The notes: generated from the letters alone by a model not told the origin. A stretch of 64,000 nt of DNA from Flavobacterium sediminilitoris (GCF_023008245.1 NZ_CP090145.1:1798001-1862000); one strand, 5' to 3'; counted from the first letter of the stretch, positions 34,549 to 44,634 are shown. Program-made: numbers and translations.

Positions 34549-35331
34549 ATGATAACCCCTTTTGGTTATGTTGCTATTGGAGTTTTTTTAATTGCTATTT
34601 TTCTAACAATAAAAACAGTAAAAAGAGTCAAAGATACTGGTTGCCTTGCTTATGGCTACAACTTCTTGCTAATTTTTAGTGTGATTTCTATTTTTTTTAG
34701 CACTTCATATACAACACTACAGTCTTTAAATGTTTATATTACAGGGACAAGTTATATAGGAAAAATAGTAGATTATAAATCCTATGAAAAAGAATATAAA
34801 GATAAGAATGATGATTATAGAATAAAAACATCAACTTTATACATACCAATCATTGAGTTTTTAGATGAGAATAATCAAAAGATGCAATTAGAATCAAGTA
34901 CACATAGTGGCGATATTCCAAAAATCGGAGAAACCATTACAATTTCACATAATGTAGGTGAAAATTTTGTTCTAGAGCATAGTTTGACAACTTTTCTTTT
35001 GTTGATAGCAGGTTTTGCATTTGCATTTGTTTTTGGGTTTCTAACAATTGGAATAATAAAATATGCTTTTGGTTATTCTATGGATAGTTATAAGCAACAA
35101 TTTGTAAAAGGCTTTTTTATTGGGATTAAAATATGTTTATTGTTATTTACAATAGCTTTTATTCTACCTATTTATAATTATTTAATAGGAAAATCAAATA
35201 TGCCATTATGGGCTTTTGCTATCTGTGTTATTTCTTTTATTGGGTTAACTATAGTTTGCTATCTTTTCTTTATTAAGAATGGAAGAAATTTAACTATTAG
35301 TGATAAAAGGAAAAGCAAACCTGTTCAATAA
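34549..35331 (+). CDS. DUF3592-like inner-membrane protein
   Basis: A 260-residue protein with about five membrane helices (two near the N-terminus, three after residue 140). Between helices 2 and 3 lies a soluble DUF3592-type domain: GTSYIGKIVDYKSYEK, YIPIIEFLDENNQKM and IPKIGETITISHN. It is 16 bp after the IPINH gene on the same strand and ends the cassette. DUF3592 proteins are of unknown function and often sit near toxin or secretion genes. It may give extra protection at the inner membrane against a membrane-acting effector; that is inference. Confidence 0.65.
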   Translation: MITPFGYVAIGVFLIAIFLTIKTVKRVKDTGCLAYGYNFLLIFSVISIFFSTSYTTLQSLNVYITGTSYIGKIVDYKSYEKEYKDKNDDYRIKTSTLYIPIIEFLDENNQKMQLESSTHSGDIPKIGETITISHNVGENFVLEHSLTTFLLLIAGFAFAFVFGFLTIGIIKYAFGYSMDSYKQQFVKGFFIGIKICLLLFTIAFILPIYNYLIGKSNMPLWAFAICVISFIGLTIVCYLFFIKNGRNLTISDKRKSKPVQ

Positions 35332-35485
35332 ATCATTCTTGGGAGTCTATAGTCTTATTTTTGGTGATGTATATAAATAGAATGATTAAAAATGTTAAAT
35401 AAAGTATTTTGAAAATAGTTAATTTATTTTGTTAAAAAAGTAAAAATTAACCATATTTTTTTTATGTATTTGTAGATGAAATTGT

Positions 35486-35493
35486 TATATTTG
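35486..35493 (+). promoter_or_regulatory. Probable -7 promoter element
   Basis: TATATTTG matches TAnnTTTG, 59 bp before the start at 35553, in a 221-bp gap. A TTTG exists at 35469-35472 but only 13 bp away, shorter than usual. The gene downstream is probably transcribed on its own. Confidence 0.4.
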
Positions 35494-35552
35494 AAAGAAC
35501 AAACAAAGTGAAATTTTGAGTTTCAATAATAACAATTTATTTAAAGATAGAT

Positions 35553-36335
35553 ATGGTTTTTGAAATAATAGAAGAAACAAACATTTTAATGAATGGTTTT
35601 CAAAAAAAACTGAAAACTAGGTTTAACATAGATTTTTCATTACATAATAAAACGGAAGACGAACGTATTTATATTATCAATAAAGAAAGGATAAATACAA
35701 TACCAGTTCAAGATAATGCGTTTTTAAAAATACTTGAAGAATTTGAGACCCTCAATTATCCTATAAAAATAAAAACAGATTACAAAGGTCATTTTATGGA
35801 AATATATGATCATGAAAACTGGACAATAGAATGGGATAAAAAAGCAGATGAACTAATAGAAGAATTAGGAGATTTAGAGAATGCAAAAGAAATTAAAGCA
35901 AATTATTTTGAAATAATCAAAGATCAAGAATTATTTACTAAAAATAAGTTCAAAGAAGCATATTGGAACTTGTTCTTTTTTAATCCACCAATAGATAATG
36001 TAAATGTATCCGATATTGGAACAACTTTAGACTGGAATATTAAAGCAATCGGTTCAATTCCATGTGTTGGAAGAACAGCAATATTAAATCCTGGATCCAA
36101 AGTAACCATTATAGCTTTTGATTCTACTCAAAGAGTAACACCAAATATTATTGAAGTTTTAAAGCCAAAAATTAAAACAGATGTAAGATGGGATGAACAA
36201 AGAGTAAAACTACACACAGAATTACATTTTGATACCATTGAGAAAAAAGTAAAAAAGAAAACTGCTTATTTTAATTTCTCTATTAAAGATGTTGTTTCCT
36301 ATACAGAGGAAATTATAATTAATTTGAAAAACTAA
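35553..36335 (+). CDS. Paralogue of the LysM accessory proteins, lacking LysM
   Basis: A 260-residue protein resembling the conserved domain of the proteins at 10700 and 24146 (LNYPIKIKTDYKGHFMEIYD, IEWDKK, then a segment of aromatic residues AYWNLFFFNPPI) but with no LysM region and more divergent. It has no signal peptide. It ends 17 bp from the convergent stop of tssF, and has its own promoter-like element, so it is the right-hand end of the cargo array. It may be an adaptor whose effector is elsewhere. Confidence 0.6.
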   Translation: MVFEIIEETNILMNGFQKKLKTRFNIDFSLHNKTEDERIYIINKERINTIPVQDNAFLKILEEFETLNYPIKIKTDYKGHFMEIYDHENWTIEWDKKADELIEELGDLENAKEIKANYFEIIKDQELFTKNKFKEAYWNLFFFNPPIDNVNVSDIGTTLDWNIKAIGSIPCVGRTAILNPGSKVTIIAFDSTQRVTPNIIEVLKPKIKTDVRWDEQRVKLHTELHFDTIEKKVKKKTAYFNFSIKDVVSYTEEIIINLKN

Positions 36336-36352
36336 AATAAAGCAGAAATAAA

Positions 36353-38206
36353 TTAAACATATACAATTCTAAAAGGTACAATGTTTAAGGCTCTTCTTTC
36401 AATCATTAATTTTAAGTCTTCACTTAAAAAGCTCCATTCTTCTTCGGTATAATGTTCTTTTTCGGTACGAGTTAAACAAATATCGATAGTAGGAGTGTAG
36501 CCAATATTACTATCTAAGCCAGTTTGGATGCCATTTTTTACTTCAATATTATCAATAGCATCACCATAATGGTTTTTACATAAAATAATAATATCTTGTC
36601 TTGTAACTACTCGTTGGTTTGAGATAAGATTTTCTCTATATGCATATATTTTTTCAGAATTTGTTAACTCATTTCTACCACCTTGTGTTGTAGAAAGAAG
36701 TGTAATAGAATCCTTTTCAAAGTCTGCTCCTTTGAAAACATTAAACTTGCTAAAAGTGCTTATTTTATTTGTCTCTTCACCGTTTGTTGTCCAATATTTA
36801 ATAAATAATGTTCCTTTTTCTTTTGTTTTCTTTGTATTTAAAACCAAATACGGATTGTTAAGGTTTTGCATGCCTATTTTAGACATTTTAGACTTAAAAC
36901 GAGCAATAATCTGATTGATTTCTTTTAAATTATTATCAGTAAAATCTTGACCTAATCTTGAAAAAGCAGCAGCTTCATCACGAATCAAATCAATTAAATA
37001 ATTAATTTCTTCTGCTGCATTTCGCTCATCAAAACGAGCAACTCCTCCAAAACGTAGGTAAGCATAGTTTTCATCTTCTGGCTCTACATTATTAGAAATA
37101 ACATCAAATTCTTTGTTTCGGTCATTTAATACTGAAAATAACTCAAGAAAGTAATCATTATTTAACTTTAAAGGATAAATGTCTAACAACTCTTTTATAT
37201 TACCTTGTGTTTCATTTAGTTTTTTGTTAATTACTGGAAAGCAATTGTTTGAACAAAATATATTAGATAATATTTCAGGACCTATAACATTTGGAAATTC
37301 TAGGCGTATCCAGATTAGTTCAGGATCAATTTTTATTTTTTCAAGATCTTTTTCTGAAAATAAAGTTTCAAATTCTTTTGGAAAATTGTAGCTATCTTCA
37401 TCAATAGTAATAGTATCTTTTATTGTGATGAAATTTTTTCGATAAAAATCATTCGTATGCTCCTCTATTTTTTGAATGTGATAGATGTCATGCTGTTTTA
37501 AATCATAAACAGTGTTTTTATGTTCCTCCGCTTCATTATAACCTTGAACAGGTGTTAAGAGAGAATCATTAATAAACCACTTAGCTCTAGGTAAAAAATG
37601 GAAAAACTTAGTACGTTCTTCAATATTTTTAAGGTAAAAATAAAGCATTAAATCTTTTATAGTTCCTTCTCCTTCATGTTTTAATGCAATCCAAATAGTT
37701 CCGTGAGGTGTTTTCTTTTTAAAATCTTTACCTGAAATTATTTCCTTAAATTGATCTTTTATAATTTGATTTACCCCATTAGGTAACACTACGTAAGAAA
37801 TTTTATTCCTGTTTAATTTTACAGGAATTGTAGGTCCAAAATGATAATTTTTTATAATACTCTCAACAGGATTATACGGATTAACAATTTTCTTTTGATA
37901 AAAAAATTGATGATGATTATGAAGCGTTGTTTCGCTTTCTACAGGATAAGCTCTTAAAATCCCTCTAGAAGGAGTCGCTTTTGCAGATGCTGTAGGAGTT
38001 AAAATATCAACCAATCTTTCGGTCATTCTTCTTCTACTCGAAAATATTTCATTTGATATTTTTTCAAGCTCTTTTGCACATACATCAAAAAGAAGGTTAA
38101 CTATTGGATCAAATACATTTTCAAGTTCAACATCATTGTACCCCCATTTTTTGGCAGCACGTTTTAACATTCTATCTTTAATCTGATCTTTTGATAATTG
38201 GTTCAT
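36353..38206 (-). CDS. tssF: TssF, T6SS baseplate subunit
   Basis: A 617-residue TssF of the Bacteroidetes type. The N-terminus has KKWGYNDVELENVFDPIVNLL, and RRMTERLVDILTPTA; the C-terminus has LISNQRVVTRQDIIILCKNHYGDAI and a VPFRIVYV end. TssF joins TssE, TssG and TssK in the cytoplasmic baseplate on which tube and sheath assemble. It is the last gene of the minus-strand operon, 11 bp after tssE, and its end faces the cargo array. Length is normal. Confidence 0.9.
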   Translation of the reverse strand: MNQLSKDQIKDRMLKRAAKKWGYNDVELENVFDPIVNLLFDVCAKELEKISNEIFSSRRRMTERLVDILTPTASAKATPSRGILRAYPVESETTLHNHHQFFYQKKIVNPYNPVESIIKNYHFGPTIPVKLNRNKISYVVLPNGVNQIIKDQFKEIISGKDFKKKTPHGTIWIALKHEGEGTIKDLMLYFYLKNIEERTKFFHFLPRAKWFINDSLLTPVQGYNEAEEHKNTVYDLKQHDIYHIQKIEEHTNDFYRKNFITIKDTITIDEDSYNFPKEFETLFSEKDLEKIKIDPELIWIRLEFPNVIGPEILSNIFCSNNCFPVINKKLNETQGNIKELLDIYPLKLNNDYFLELFSVLNDRNKEFDVISNNVEPEDENYAYLRFGGVARFDERNAAEEINYLIDLIRDEAAAFSRLGQDFTDNNLKEINQIIARFKSKMSKIGMQNLNNPYLVLNTKKTKEKGTLFIKYWTTNGEETNKISTFSKFNVFKGADFEKDSITLLSTTQGGRNELTNSEKIYAYRENLISNQRVVTRQDIIILCKNHYGDAIDNIEVKNGIQTGLDSNIGYTPTIDICLTRTEKEHYTEEEWSFLSEDLKLMIERRALNIVPFRIVYV

Positions 38207-38217
38207 TTAGTTGAATT

Positions 38218-38649
38218 TTATTTAAATGAAAATGGAGCTAAATAATAAGAACTTTTGTAGTAATATGGTTGATTTGTTTGTTTTATAACGCCATATACAA
38301 CTATGTCTAGTCTTTTCTTTACTCTGATTTTTGTTTCGTAACTTAATGTGTTTTCGTTTACTCCAAGCGTAACTTCAGTAACAATTAATCTTTTCTCGTA
38401 TTTGCTTACTTTCTCATGAACAGATTCCTTGATTAAATCTTTTAACCTATTTGGATTTGCTAATAAATTGAAGTCAGTTTCCCAAATAATGGTGCCAAAC
38501 TCCTCGTCATATTTATATTCTCCAAAAATAGTAGAGATAACTACAGAAATAAACTGCGCTAAAGACTCTTCAATAGTTACTTTTGTTGCATCGTCACCAT
38601 TGCTAAGTTTTTTATAATCGAAAGGTATTTTATAGTAAAGATCCTTCAT
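38218..38649 (-). CDS. tssE: TssE, gp25-like baseplate subunit
   Basis: A 143-residue gp25-like protein. It shows the usual elements: SLAQFISVVISTIFGEYKYDEEFGTIIWE, including the acidic EFG segment that interlocks with the sheath, and the start MKDLYYKIPFDYKKL. TssE sits in the baseplate wedge and starts sheath polymerisation. Its ATG lies inside the end of tssH (20-bp overlap, different frame), which indicates coupled translation. Confidence 0.88.
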   Translation of the reverse strand: MKDLYYKIPFDYKKLSNGDDATKVTIEESLAQFISVVISTIFGEYKYDEEFGTIIWETDFNLLANPNRLKDLIKESVHEKVSKYEKRLIVTEVTLGVNENTLSYETKIRVKKRLDIVVYGVIKQTNQPYYYKSSYYLAPFSFK

Positions 38650-41098
38650 TAGTTATAGTAAAATTTATTTCTTCATCACTATTTAATGCTACTGTAACGG
38701 TATTTCCTTTCACCACTTCGTTTGCAATAATCATTCTAGAAAGAGGTCTTTTTAGCTTGTTTCTTATAGTTCCTTTAATTGGTCTTGCTCCATATTCTGG
38801 ACTAAAACCTAATAATGCAATCTTTTCCTTGTCTTCTTCTGTTATTTCTAGAGTTATATCTAACTTTTCTAATAGTTGTAGTAACTCTTTTTTAAGATGA
38901 ATATCAAATATTTTGGCAACGCTTTTCACGTTGATAGGAGCAAAAGGAATTATTTCTGTTAAACGACCTAAAAACTCAGGTCTGAAATATCCAGTCATTA
39001 ATTGTATTAAATCATTCGATTTTGGAATCACTTCTTTTTCAAATGATTTTACAATATAATCCGATCCTATATTTGAAGTAAATAAAACAACTGAATTTGA
39101 GAAATCACCTTCTTTTCCTAATCTATCGTGTAGTTTTCCTTCATCTAAAATTTGCAAGAAAACATCAAAAACAGATTTGTGCGCTTTCTCAATTTCATCA
39201 AACAAAACTATTGAATATGGTTTTTGTCTAATTTTATTTACTAATAAACCACCTTCTTCATAACCTACATATCCTGGAGGAGCTCCATATAATAAAGCGG
39301 CTGAATGCTCTTCTTTAAATTCAGACATGTCAAGTCTAATAATAGCATTTTCATCACCGAAAAGAAAATCAGCAAGTGATTTCGCTAACTCTGTTTTACC
39401 TGTTCCTGTTGGTCCAAGGAAGAAAAAAGATCCAATTGGCTGACCTGGTTTTGTTAAACCAGAGCGAGATTCCATTATAGCATCAGCGACTACTTTTACA
39501 GCATGATCTTGACCAATTACTCGTTGCTTTAATGTTTTTTCAATATCTAATAATCGTTCTCTCTCATCTGATTTTACTTTTCCAGCAGGAATTCCTGTTA
39601 TATCAGAAACAACAATTGATAGATGAGAACCAAGAACTGTGTTTTCTTGTTCTTCCAGTTTTACTAAATCTTTTAGTAAATTATCAATAAAAGAGATTTT
39701 TTCTTCACTGTCTTCAATAGTTTTGAAAATGGTGCTGCTCTGATCGGTTTCATTTAATAATTTACCTGTTTTTTGTAATATATCAGTTAGTAGCCACTGT
39801 GTTTTTTCTTCTTTTTCTTCAACTTCTGTTATTTCGCTTAGAGTAGCTAGTTGATTTTTTAATTCTGGAATCTCTTTCTTGATTGTTTCTTTAGCAACTT
39901 TCAAAGAAGACATCGTTCTATCTATTAAATCTAAAGCAGAATCAGGTAAAGATTTTTCTTTTAAATAGCGTTTAGCTAATCGAATTGCTTCTTTTTGATT
40001 TTCATCATCAATATTAAAATTATGATGATCTTGATAAGAGTGAATAATACTAGAAATCATTCTAAAAGCTAAATCTTCATTTGGCTCACTAATTTCTAAT
40101 GTTTCAAATCGTCTTGATAAAGCATCGTCTTTTGCAAGTGTTTTTCTGAATTTTTCCTGAGTAGTTGCTCCAATAAAAGTAATTACCCCTTTAGATAATT
40201 CAGATTTTACAATACTTGCTATTCCAGAACCTTGGTTTGAATCAAAAATTTCGTGAATATCATCAATAAATAATATTGGTTTTTCAAAGTCTTTTAATTC
40301 ATTAAATATTTTTTGAAGGCGATCTTCTACTTCACCTTTATATGATGCACCAGCAAATAGAGAGCCTATGTTTATTTCATAAATACTGGCATTGTCAAAT
40401 GCATTTAAAATTGTTTTTGATGCTATTTTTTTGCAAAAGCCATCAATAAGAGCTGTTTTTCCTACACCAGGTTCACCTGTAATAATTACATGTGGTTTTA
40501 ATTTACGGTTAAGAATCTCAGTTATAGTTTTTAATTCTTCATCTCTTCCTATTATTGCATGACTATCTTTTTTTGTAATCGTTTTTAATCTGTCAACACA
40601 ATATTTAGAAATAGCATTAGTGTTACTTTTTTGTGTTGAAGATGTTGCTCCTGGTAAATTAATTTCAGCAGTTTTGATTGTTGCTCCAGATTGGTATAAA
40701 TCAATAATGCTTGATGAACTAATTGGTAAAGATTTTAATTGATCATGTGAAAAACCTACGCCAGGTGTTAATAACGCACTTAAAAGGCAAACAAAATCGG
40801 AATTTATTCCTGTTTTTCTTTCAATGTTTTCTGCTTCATCTAGGACAATTGTAGCACTAGAATCTGCTTCAGGAGAATCGGAAGGTTTGTTTGCTTTTGG
40901 ATATTCACTTATTCTTATATCAGCCCATTCGTCTAGATAAAAAACATCTACACCTTTAGAGTCTAATTCTTTTAAAAAATCAAATTGTTGATTTAAAATT
41001 GCTTTCAATAAATGCGCAGCAAAATATCTTGGGTTGAAATTTTCTTTTGCATATTGTTTAGCAACATGTATTATTTGAGAAATTACTTCTGTTGACAT
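38630..41098 (-). CDS. tssH: TssH (ClpV) sheath-disassembly ATPase
   Basis: An 822-residue AAA+ protein of the ClpB/ClpV class. It has an N-domain with Clp-N-like repeats (residues 1-150), a first ATPase with Walker A GEPGVGKT near residues 206-213 and LFIDDIHEIF, and a second with GPTGTGKTELAKS near residue 560 and VLFDEIEKAHKSVFDVFLQI, plus a C-terminal D2-small region. It unfolds contracted sheath to recycle TssB/TssC. The coiled-coil middle domain is short, as in ClpV rather than ClpB. Place between tssO and tssE within the operon supports the ClpV call. Confidence 0.92.
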   Translation of the reverse strand: MSTEVISQIIHVAKQYAKENFNPRYFAAHLLKAILNQQFDFLKELDSKGVDVFYLDEWADIRISEYPKANKPSDSPEADSSATIVLDEAENIERKTGINSDFVCLLSALLTPGVGFSHDQLKSLPISSSSIIDLYQSGATIKTAEINLPGATSSTQKSNTNAISKYCVDRLKTITKKDSHAIIGRDEELKTITEILNRKLKPHVIITGEPGVGKTALIDGFCKKIASKTILNAFDNASIYEINIGSLFAGASYKGEVEDRLQKIFNELKDFEKPILFIDDIHEIFDSNQGSGIASIVKSELSKGVITFIGATTQEKFRKTLAKDDALSRRFETLEISEPNEDLAFRMISSIIHSYQDHHNFNIDDENQKEAIRLAKRYLKEKSLPDSALDLIDRTMSSLKVAKETIKKEIPELKNQLATLSEITEVEEKEEKTQWLLTDILQKTGKLLNETDQSSTIFKTIEDSEEKISFIDNLLKDLVKLEEQENTVLGSHLSIVVSDITGIPAGKVKSDERERLLDIEKTLKQRVIGQDHAVKVVADAIMESRSGLTKPGQPIGSFFFLGPTGTGKTELAKSLADFLFGDENAIIRLDMSEFKEEHSAALLYGAPPGYVGYEEGGLLVNKIRQKPYSIVLFDEIEKAHKSVFDVFLQILDEGKLHDRLGKEGDFSNSVVLFTSNIGSDYIVKSFEKEVIPKSNDLIQLMTGYFRPEFLGRLTEIIPFAPINVKSVAKIFDIHLKKELLQLLEKLDITLEITEEDKEKIALLGFSPEYGARPIKGTIRNKLKRPLSRMIIANEVVKGNTVTVALNSDEEINFTITNEGSLL

Positions 41099-41113
41099 TT
41101 GATGAGATTTTAT

Positions 41114-41626
41114 TTATTTACTTCTACTAACGATTTCACACATTTCTAATTTTCGTGCTAAATCTTTGTTTTCTTCTTCTAAATCTTTTAAATCATCAGT
41201 TAAGTCGTCAATCTCTTTTTTAGAATCATTTATAAGAAATAATTTTTTCTTTGTATTTACGTATGATTTTATTGTAAGAATTACGTTTTCATATAGTTTT
41301 GGGTTTACTATTGAATCATTCGGGATTTTTTCTTTTAAATCAACCAATTCATAATTGATAGATTGTTCAATAAATTGGAAACTTTCAGGTGATACATCTA
41401 ATGAATCTACGAGTTTTCCTATATCCTCAATTCTTTCAGAAAACATTCTGTTAAACGTGAATTGAGTATTCATTTTATCATTTTCATTTTTTAACACGTC
41501 ATTTTCTTTAAGAGGTAATTTGAAATTAAAGAAAATGGCAGCAATTAAAACGCCAGTTGTTATAAAAAACATTAATAAGAATAACATAAACGCATTGAAA
41601 CGTTCTTTTTTATTTAAAATATCCAT
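41114..41626 (-). CDS. tssO: TssO, inner-membrane component specific to subtype iii
   Basis: A 170-residue protein with one N-terminal membrane helix (FMLFLLMFFITTGVLIAAIFF, about residues 13-33), a mostly helical periplasmic part, and a C-terminal coiled coil rich in Lys/Glu/Asp (ELKDLEEENKDLARKLEMCE-like). This is the pattern of TssO, a member of the trans-envelope complex found only in Bacteroidetes T6SS, replacing TssJLM. It lies between tssK and tssH with short gaps. Confidence 0.85.
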   Translation of the reverse strand: MDILNKKERFNAFMLFLLMFFITTGVLIAAIFFNFKLPLKENDVLKNENDKMNTQFTFNRMFSERIEDIGKLVDSLDVSPESFQFIEQSINYELVDLKEKIPNDSIVNPKLYENVILTIKSYVNTKKKLFLINDSKKEIDDLTDDLKDLEEENKDLARKLEMCEIVSRSK

Positions 41627-41642
41627 AATATCATATAATTTA

Positions 41643-42836
41643 TTAGTCTGCTAAGAATGTTGGTGAAGAAGGTGCTTCTCTGTCATCATCACTATCACTG
41701 CCAAATAAGCCACTTGTTTTTCGATCGTTTTTAAGAATATTTTCGTTAACAAATATTCCTGCATCACGTTTTTTGCCTATATAGTCTAATTGATTCAGTA
41801 TAGAAAAAAGTTGATCTAACTTAGTCATGAAGTCTTTCGCTTGTTCAATAATAGGATCAATATCGTATGCTTTGTATTTAACATTAATAGTGTCTGTAAA
41901 CAACCTTTCATAATCTCCACTAGTTATATCTGTCCATTCTGAAAAATAGTTGAATAGCATTTCTTTTCCATCTCCAGAAAAATAATCAAAGCTGTTTTTT
42001 ATTGTTCTACTTAATGTGATAACATTGTCTAATAACTCAATAGGTTTTAGATTATAATTTATCCATTTGTTTTTACTTATTTGAAGCTCTACAAAGCGTA
42101 AGGCTTTATCACAAACATCAAAAACCATATTTGCAATTAAGTTTTCATCTTCATTATTTGTTCTGAATTTTATCTTTCTATTTATTTGAATTGCATAAAA
42201 TTCAAGTTGTTTGAAGAATAAATCATAGTTTTCAAACAAACTGATTAGACTAGGATGGTTGTTTAAAGTTAAACTAGGAGGAATATAATTTGTGATTATT
42301 TCATAGCCACCATCTGTAGATGCTTTAAACTTTGCAATTGGAAATTGTAATGCACCTATATTATTATGGTTTACTTCACTTTCTGCTACACTTGTTAAGT
42401 GATATTTAGATAATGCATGAGGAAATCTTGGAGGAACTTCTTCCATGTTTTGCTCGCCTGAAGGAACCCTTGTATATGGATCTACATTTAATAATAAGAA
42501 ATAATTATTTTCCTTATTGTCAAGATCTTTTAATTCTATTTTTTCTGAAAATTCACCTGTAAAATCTGTGATTTCAATTCGCCCACCAGCAGGAGTTATT
42601 GCTTTTAACATTTTAATATTAACACTTAATTCATTATGAGTGTCAATAGAAATGGAATAATTAAAAGGTCTGCTTAAAGGTGTTGATAGTAACCCATAAT
42701 TAAGCTCATTAACTTCTAGGTTTCTTGCGTCTCTAATTAAATCTTCTACGTTGTCTTGTAATTCAATGAAATGTTTTTTATTGATTTTCATTCCATCAAT
42801 CCAATTCACTGGGAAATGTTTGATATTTTCTGCCAT
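41643..42836 (-). CDS. tssK: TssK, T6SS baseplate-membrane connector
   Basis: A 397-residue TssK. The start HFPVNWIDGMKINKKHFIEL matches the family's usual WxxGM(xxxxHF) beginning, followed by LEVNELNYGLLSTPL, and a beta-rich shoulder domain and a helical neck and head. TssK trimers bind the baseplate and dock it on the membrane complex (TssN/TssO side in this phylum). The C-terminus ends with an acidic, Ser-rich tail. Gap to tssN is 7 bp. Confidence 0.9.
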   Translation of the reverse strand: MAENIKHFPVNWIDGMKINKKHFIELQDNVEDLIRDARNLEVNELNYGLLSTPLSRPFNYSISIDTHNELSVNIKMLKAITPAGGRIEITDFTGEFSEKIELKDLDNKENNYFLLLNVDPYTRVPSGEQNMEEVPPRFPHALSKYHLTSVAESEVNHNNIGALQFPIAKFKASTDGGYEIITNYIPPSLTLNNHPSLISLFENYDLFFKQLEFYAIQINRKIKFRTNNEDENLIANMVFDVCDKALRFVELQISKNKWINYNLKPIELLDNVITLSRTIKNSFDYFSGDGKEMLFNYFSEWTDITSGDYERLFTDTINVKYKAYDIDPIIEQAKDFMTKLDQLFSILNQLDYIGKKRDAGIFVNENILKNDRKTSGLFGSDSDDDREAPSSPTFLAD

Positions 42837-42843
42837 AATTTGT

Positions 42844-43707
42844 TTATATACGTTGACAAATGATTGTTGCTCCGTCTTTTATATTGTTTGTATCTATTGC
42901 TAATTCTGGGTCAATATATTCTGATGAACTAAACCATTTTGGTTTAGTGTAGAAATACCATCCATAAGGTTGGTTTTTTTCATCCACGAAATTAATTTGA
43001 CTATTAGGGTTCTTTTCGTTGTAGTCATTTATAAAATAATAGAATAATCTACCGAAATCAATTGCTCTTGGAGCTTTAACCTTAAAATTTATGATTTGAT
43101 TATCATTGGCTCTTTTTTGGAAAACCAAATTTAGAATAATGATGTTTCTCATTTCAGATATTTTAGGTGAAGGATATTTATCGTTTAAAGGATAAAACCA
43201 TCGTTTGTGTAATTTTACAGGAATTGATATTGCATATTCGAATAATTTGTAACACAAAGTAGGTAGTATAAAGAATAGTAGTGTGCTTACTATGAAAAAA
43301 ATGTAGTCACCATCATTGAAATATTTCGAAATAACAACCATAAATGCAGCAATAAATACTGTTGTGTTTATGGAAATTAGTACATCACCTATGAATTTTT
43401 TAACTTCAAATTTTTTAAAGTAATCATGGAATACTTTTAAATGTACTATTCCTGCGATACTCATATATACCTGAAAAGAAATGAATCTTTGGTTAAGTGT
43501 TGTGTCTTTTAGATTGTAAAGTATAACAGAAAAAATCACAAACACCAAAACTTGTAAAAGAACATATAAAAAGTATTTCTTTTTGCTTTGTCTGAATTTT
43601 GGGATTTTCGATCCAATTAATATCATTAAAATTAAACCGAATGATATTATTAGCAATAAATATAATAATTCTGCACCTCCGTTTACGTAATTTAAGTACT
43701 TTCTCAT
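42844..43707 (-). CDS. tssN: TssN, multi-pass membrane component of subtype iii
   Basis: A 287-residue protein with about five membrane helices in residues 10-155 (for example LLLIISFGLILMILIGS and YFLYVLLQVLVFVIFSVIL), then a cytoplasmic domain with YPSPKISEMRNIIILNLVFQ and a C-terminal domain ending DGATIICQRI. This fits TssN, one of the proteins replacing TssL/TssM in Bacteroidetes. Its start abuts the end of tssG (no gap). Confidence 0.85.
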   Translation of the reverse strand: MRKYLNYVNGGAELLYLLLIISFGLILMILIGSKIPKFRQSKKKYFLYVLLQVLVFVIFSVILYNLKDTTLNQRFISFQVYMSIAGIVHLKVFHDYFKKFEVKKFIGDVLISINTTVFIAAFMVVISKYFNDGDYIFFIVSTLLFFILPTLCYKLFEYAISIPVKLHKRWFYPLNDKYPSPKISEMRNIIILNLVFQKRANDNQIINFKVKAPRAIDFGRLFYYFINDYNEKNPNSQINFVDEKNQPYGWYFYTKPKWFSSSEYIDPELAIDTNNIKDGATIICQRI

Positions 43708-44634
43708 TTATAATATAGTTGATATTCCTAGTCTTGATTTATATTGTTTGTCGTCCATTAAGAAAAGTTGATCTTCTTTGTTTAAAATTAAATCAAAATC
43801 ATATTGAACATGAAAGGGTAAAAATAAATTAAAAAAGTTATTTAAAAAAGAATCCATAACTTCATTTTTAAAGTAATGGTTTAAATTTTCAGAATTTTTT
43901 AATGGTCCAATAGTGAAACTATACTTTTTTAAATAGATTTCTTCATTGCTTTCGAGTGTTGTGTTAATTCCCATGATAAAATCATTCGATTCTTCAATAT
44001 TATCAATAAGACTTTCTAATTGTATGTTCTTAGTTTTATAGGTTACCTTTTCTTCAAGAATTTGTTCCAAAGTATTTACAATTCCATCAATATTTTGATT
44101 AGAATTGTCTTTTTGTTGTAAAATAGCATAAAACATTTTTACAACTAAATCATCTGGAATATTTTGTTTGAATACTAATATTGTTTTTATAATATCAACA
44201 ATTCCATTTGCACTTAAATTAGAAAAAAAATGAGATTCATTTTTTTCTATTGAATGTCTAAATCTGAAAAGCTCATTTTCAATCGGATTAAAAAAGTGTC
44301 TAGCTTCTTTCTCTTCTCTTTTTCTGGCTTTAAATTCTTCAACAGGATTGTTCCCTTTATTTGAATTTCTGAAATTATGAGATATACTTTCAGGTAAAAC
44401 ATCATAAAATCCATCTCTACTAATGTCAATATTTAGAATTTCTTTATCGATTAAATCATAAGAAATTGACATTTTGTCTTTACTGAATTTTCGATAAAAT
44501 AAACCATTTGATCTTAATACGATATTAAGATCATCAACATTATTCTCTAACAATGATTCTAGAAGTAATTCTGCTCTTAGATCAAAAGGGGTTAGTTTTT
44601 TCTGGTTGTCTATAAAAGTTTGTTCTTCTGTCAT
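43708..44634 (-). CDS. tssG: TssG, T6SS baseplate subunit
   Basis: A 308-residue protein fitting TssG of Bacteroidetes: it sits between the NlpC lipoprotein and tssN, as the TssF partner, and the C-terminal half has FTIGPLKNSENLNHYFKN followed by FLPFHVQYDFDLIL, the gp53-like part. TssF2-TssG forms the baseplate wedge core. Its ATG overlaps the stop of the upstream gene by 4 bp. Sequence conservation of this family is low, so the call relies also on context. Confidence 0.82.
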   Translation of the reverse strand: MTEEQTFIDNQKKLTPFDLRAELLLESLLENNVDDLNIVLRSNGLFYRKFSKDKMSISYDLIDKEILNIDISRDGFYDVLPESISHNFRNSNKGNNPVEEFKARKREEKEARHFFNPIENELFRFRHSIEKNESHFFSNLSANGIVDIIKTILVFKQNIPDDLVVKMFYAILQQKDNSNQNIDGIVNTLEQILEEKVTYKTKNIQLESLIDNIEESNDFIMGINTTLESNEEIYLKKYSFTIGPLKNSENLNHYFKNEVMDSFLNNFFNLFLPFHVQYDFDLILNKEDQLFLMDDKQYKSRLGISTIL

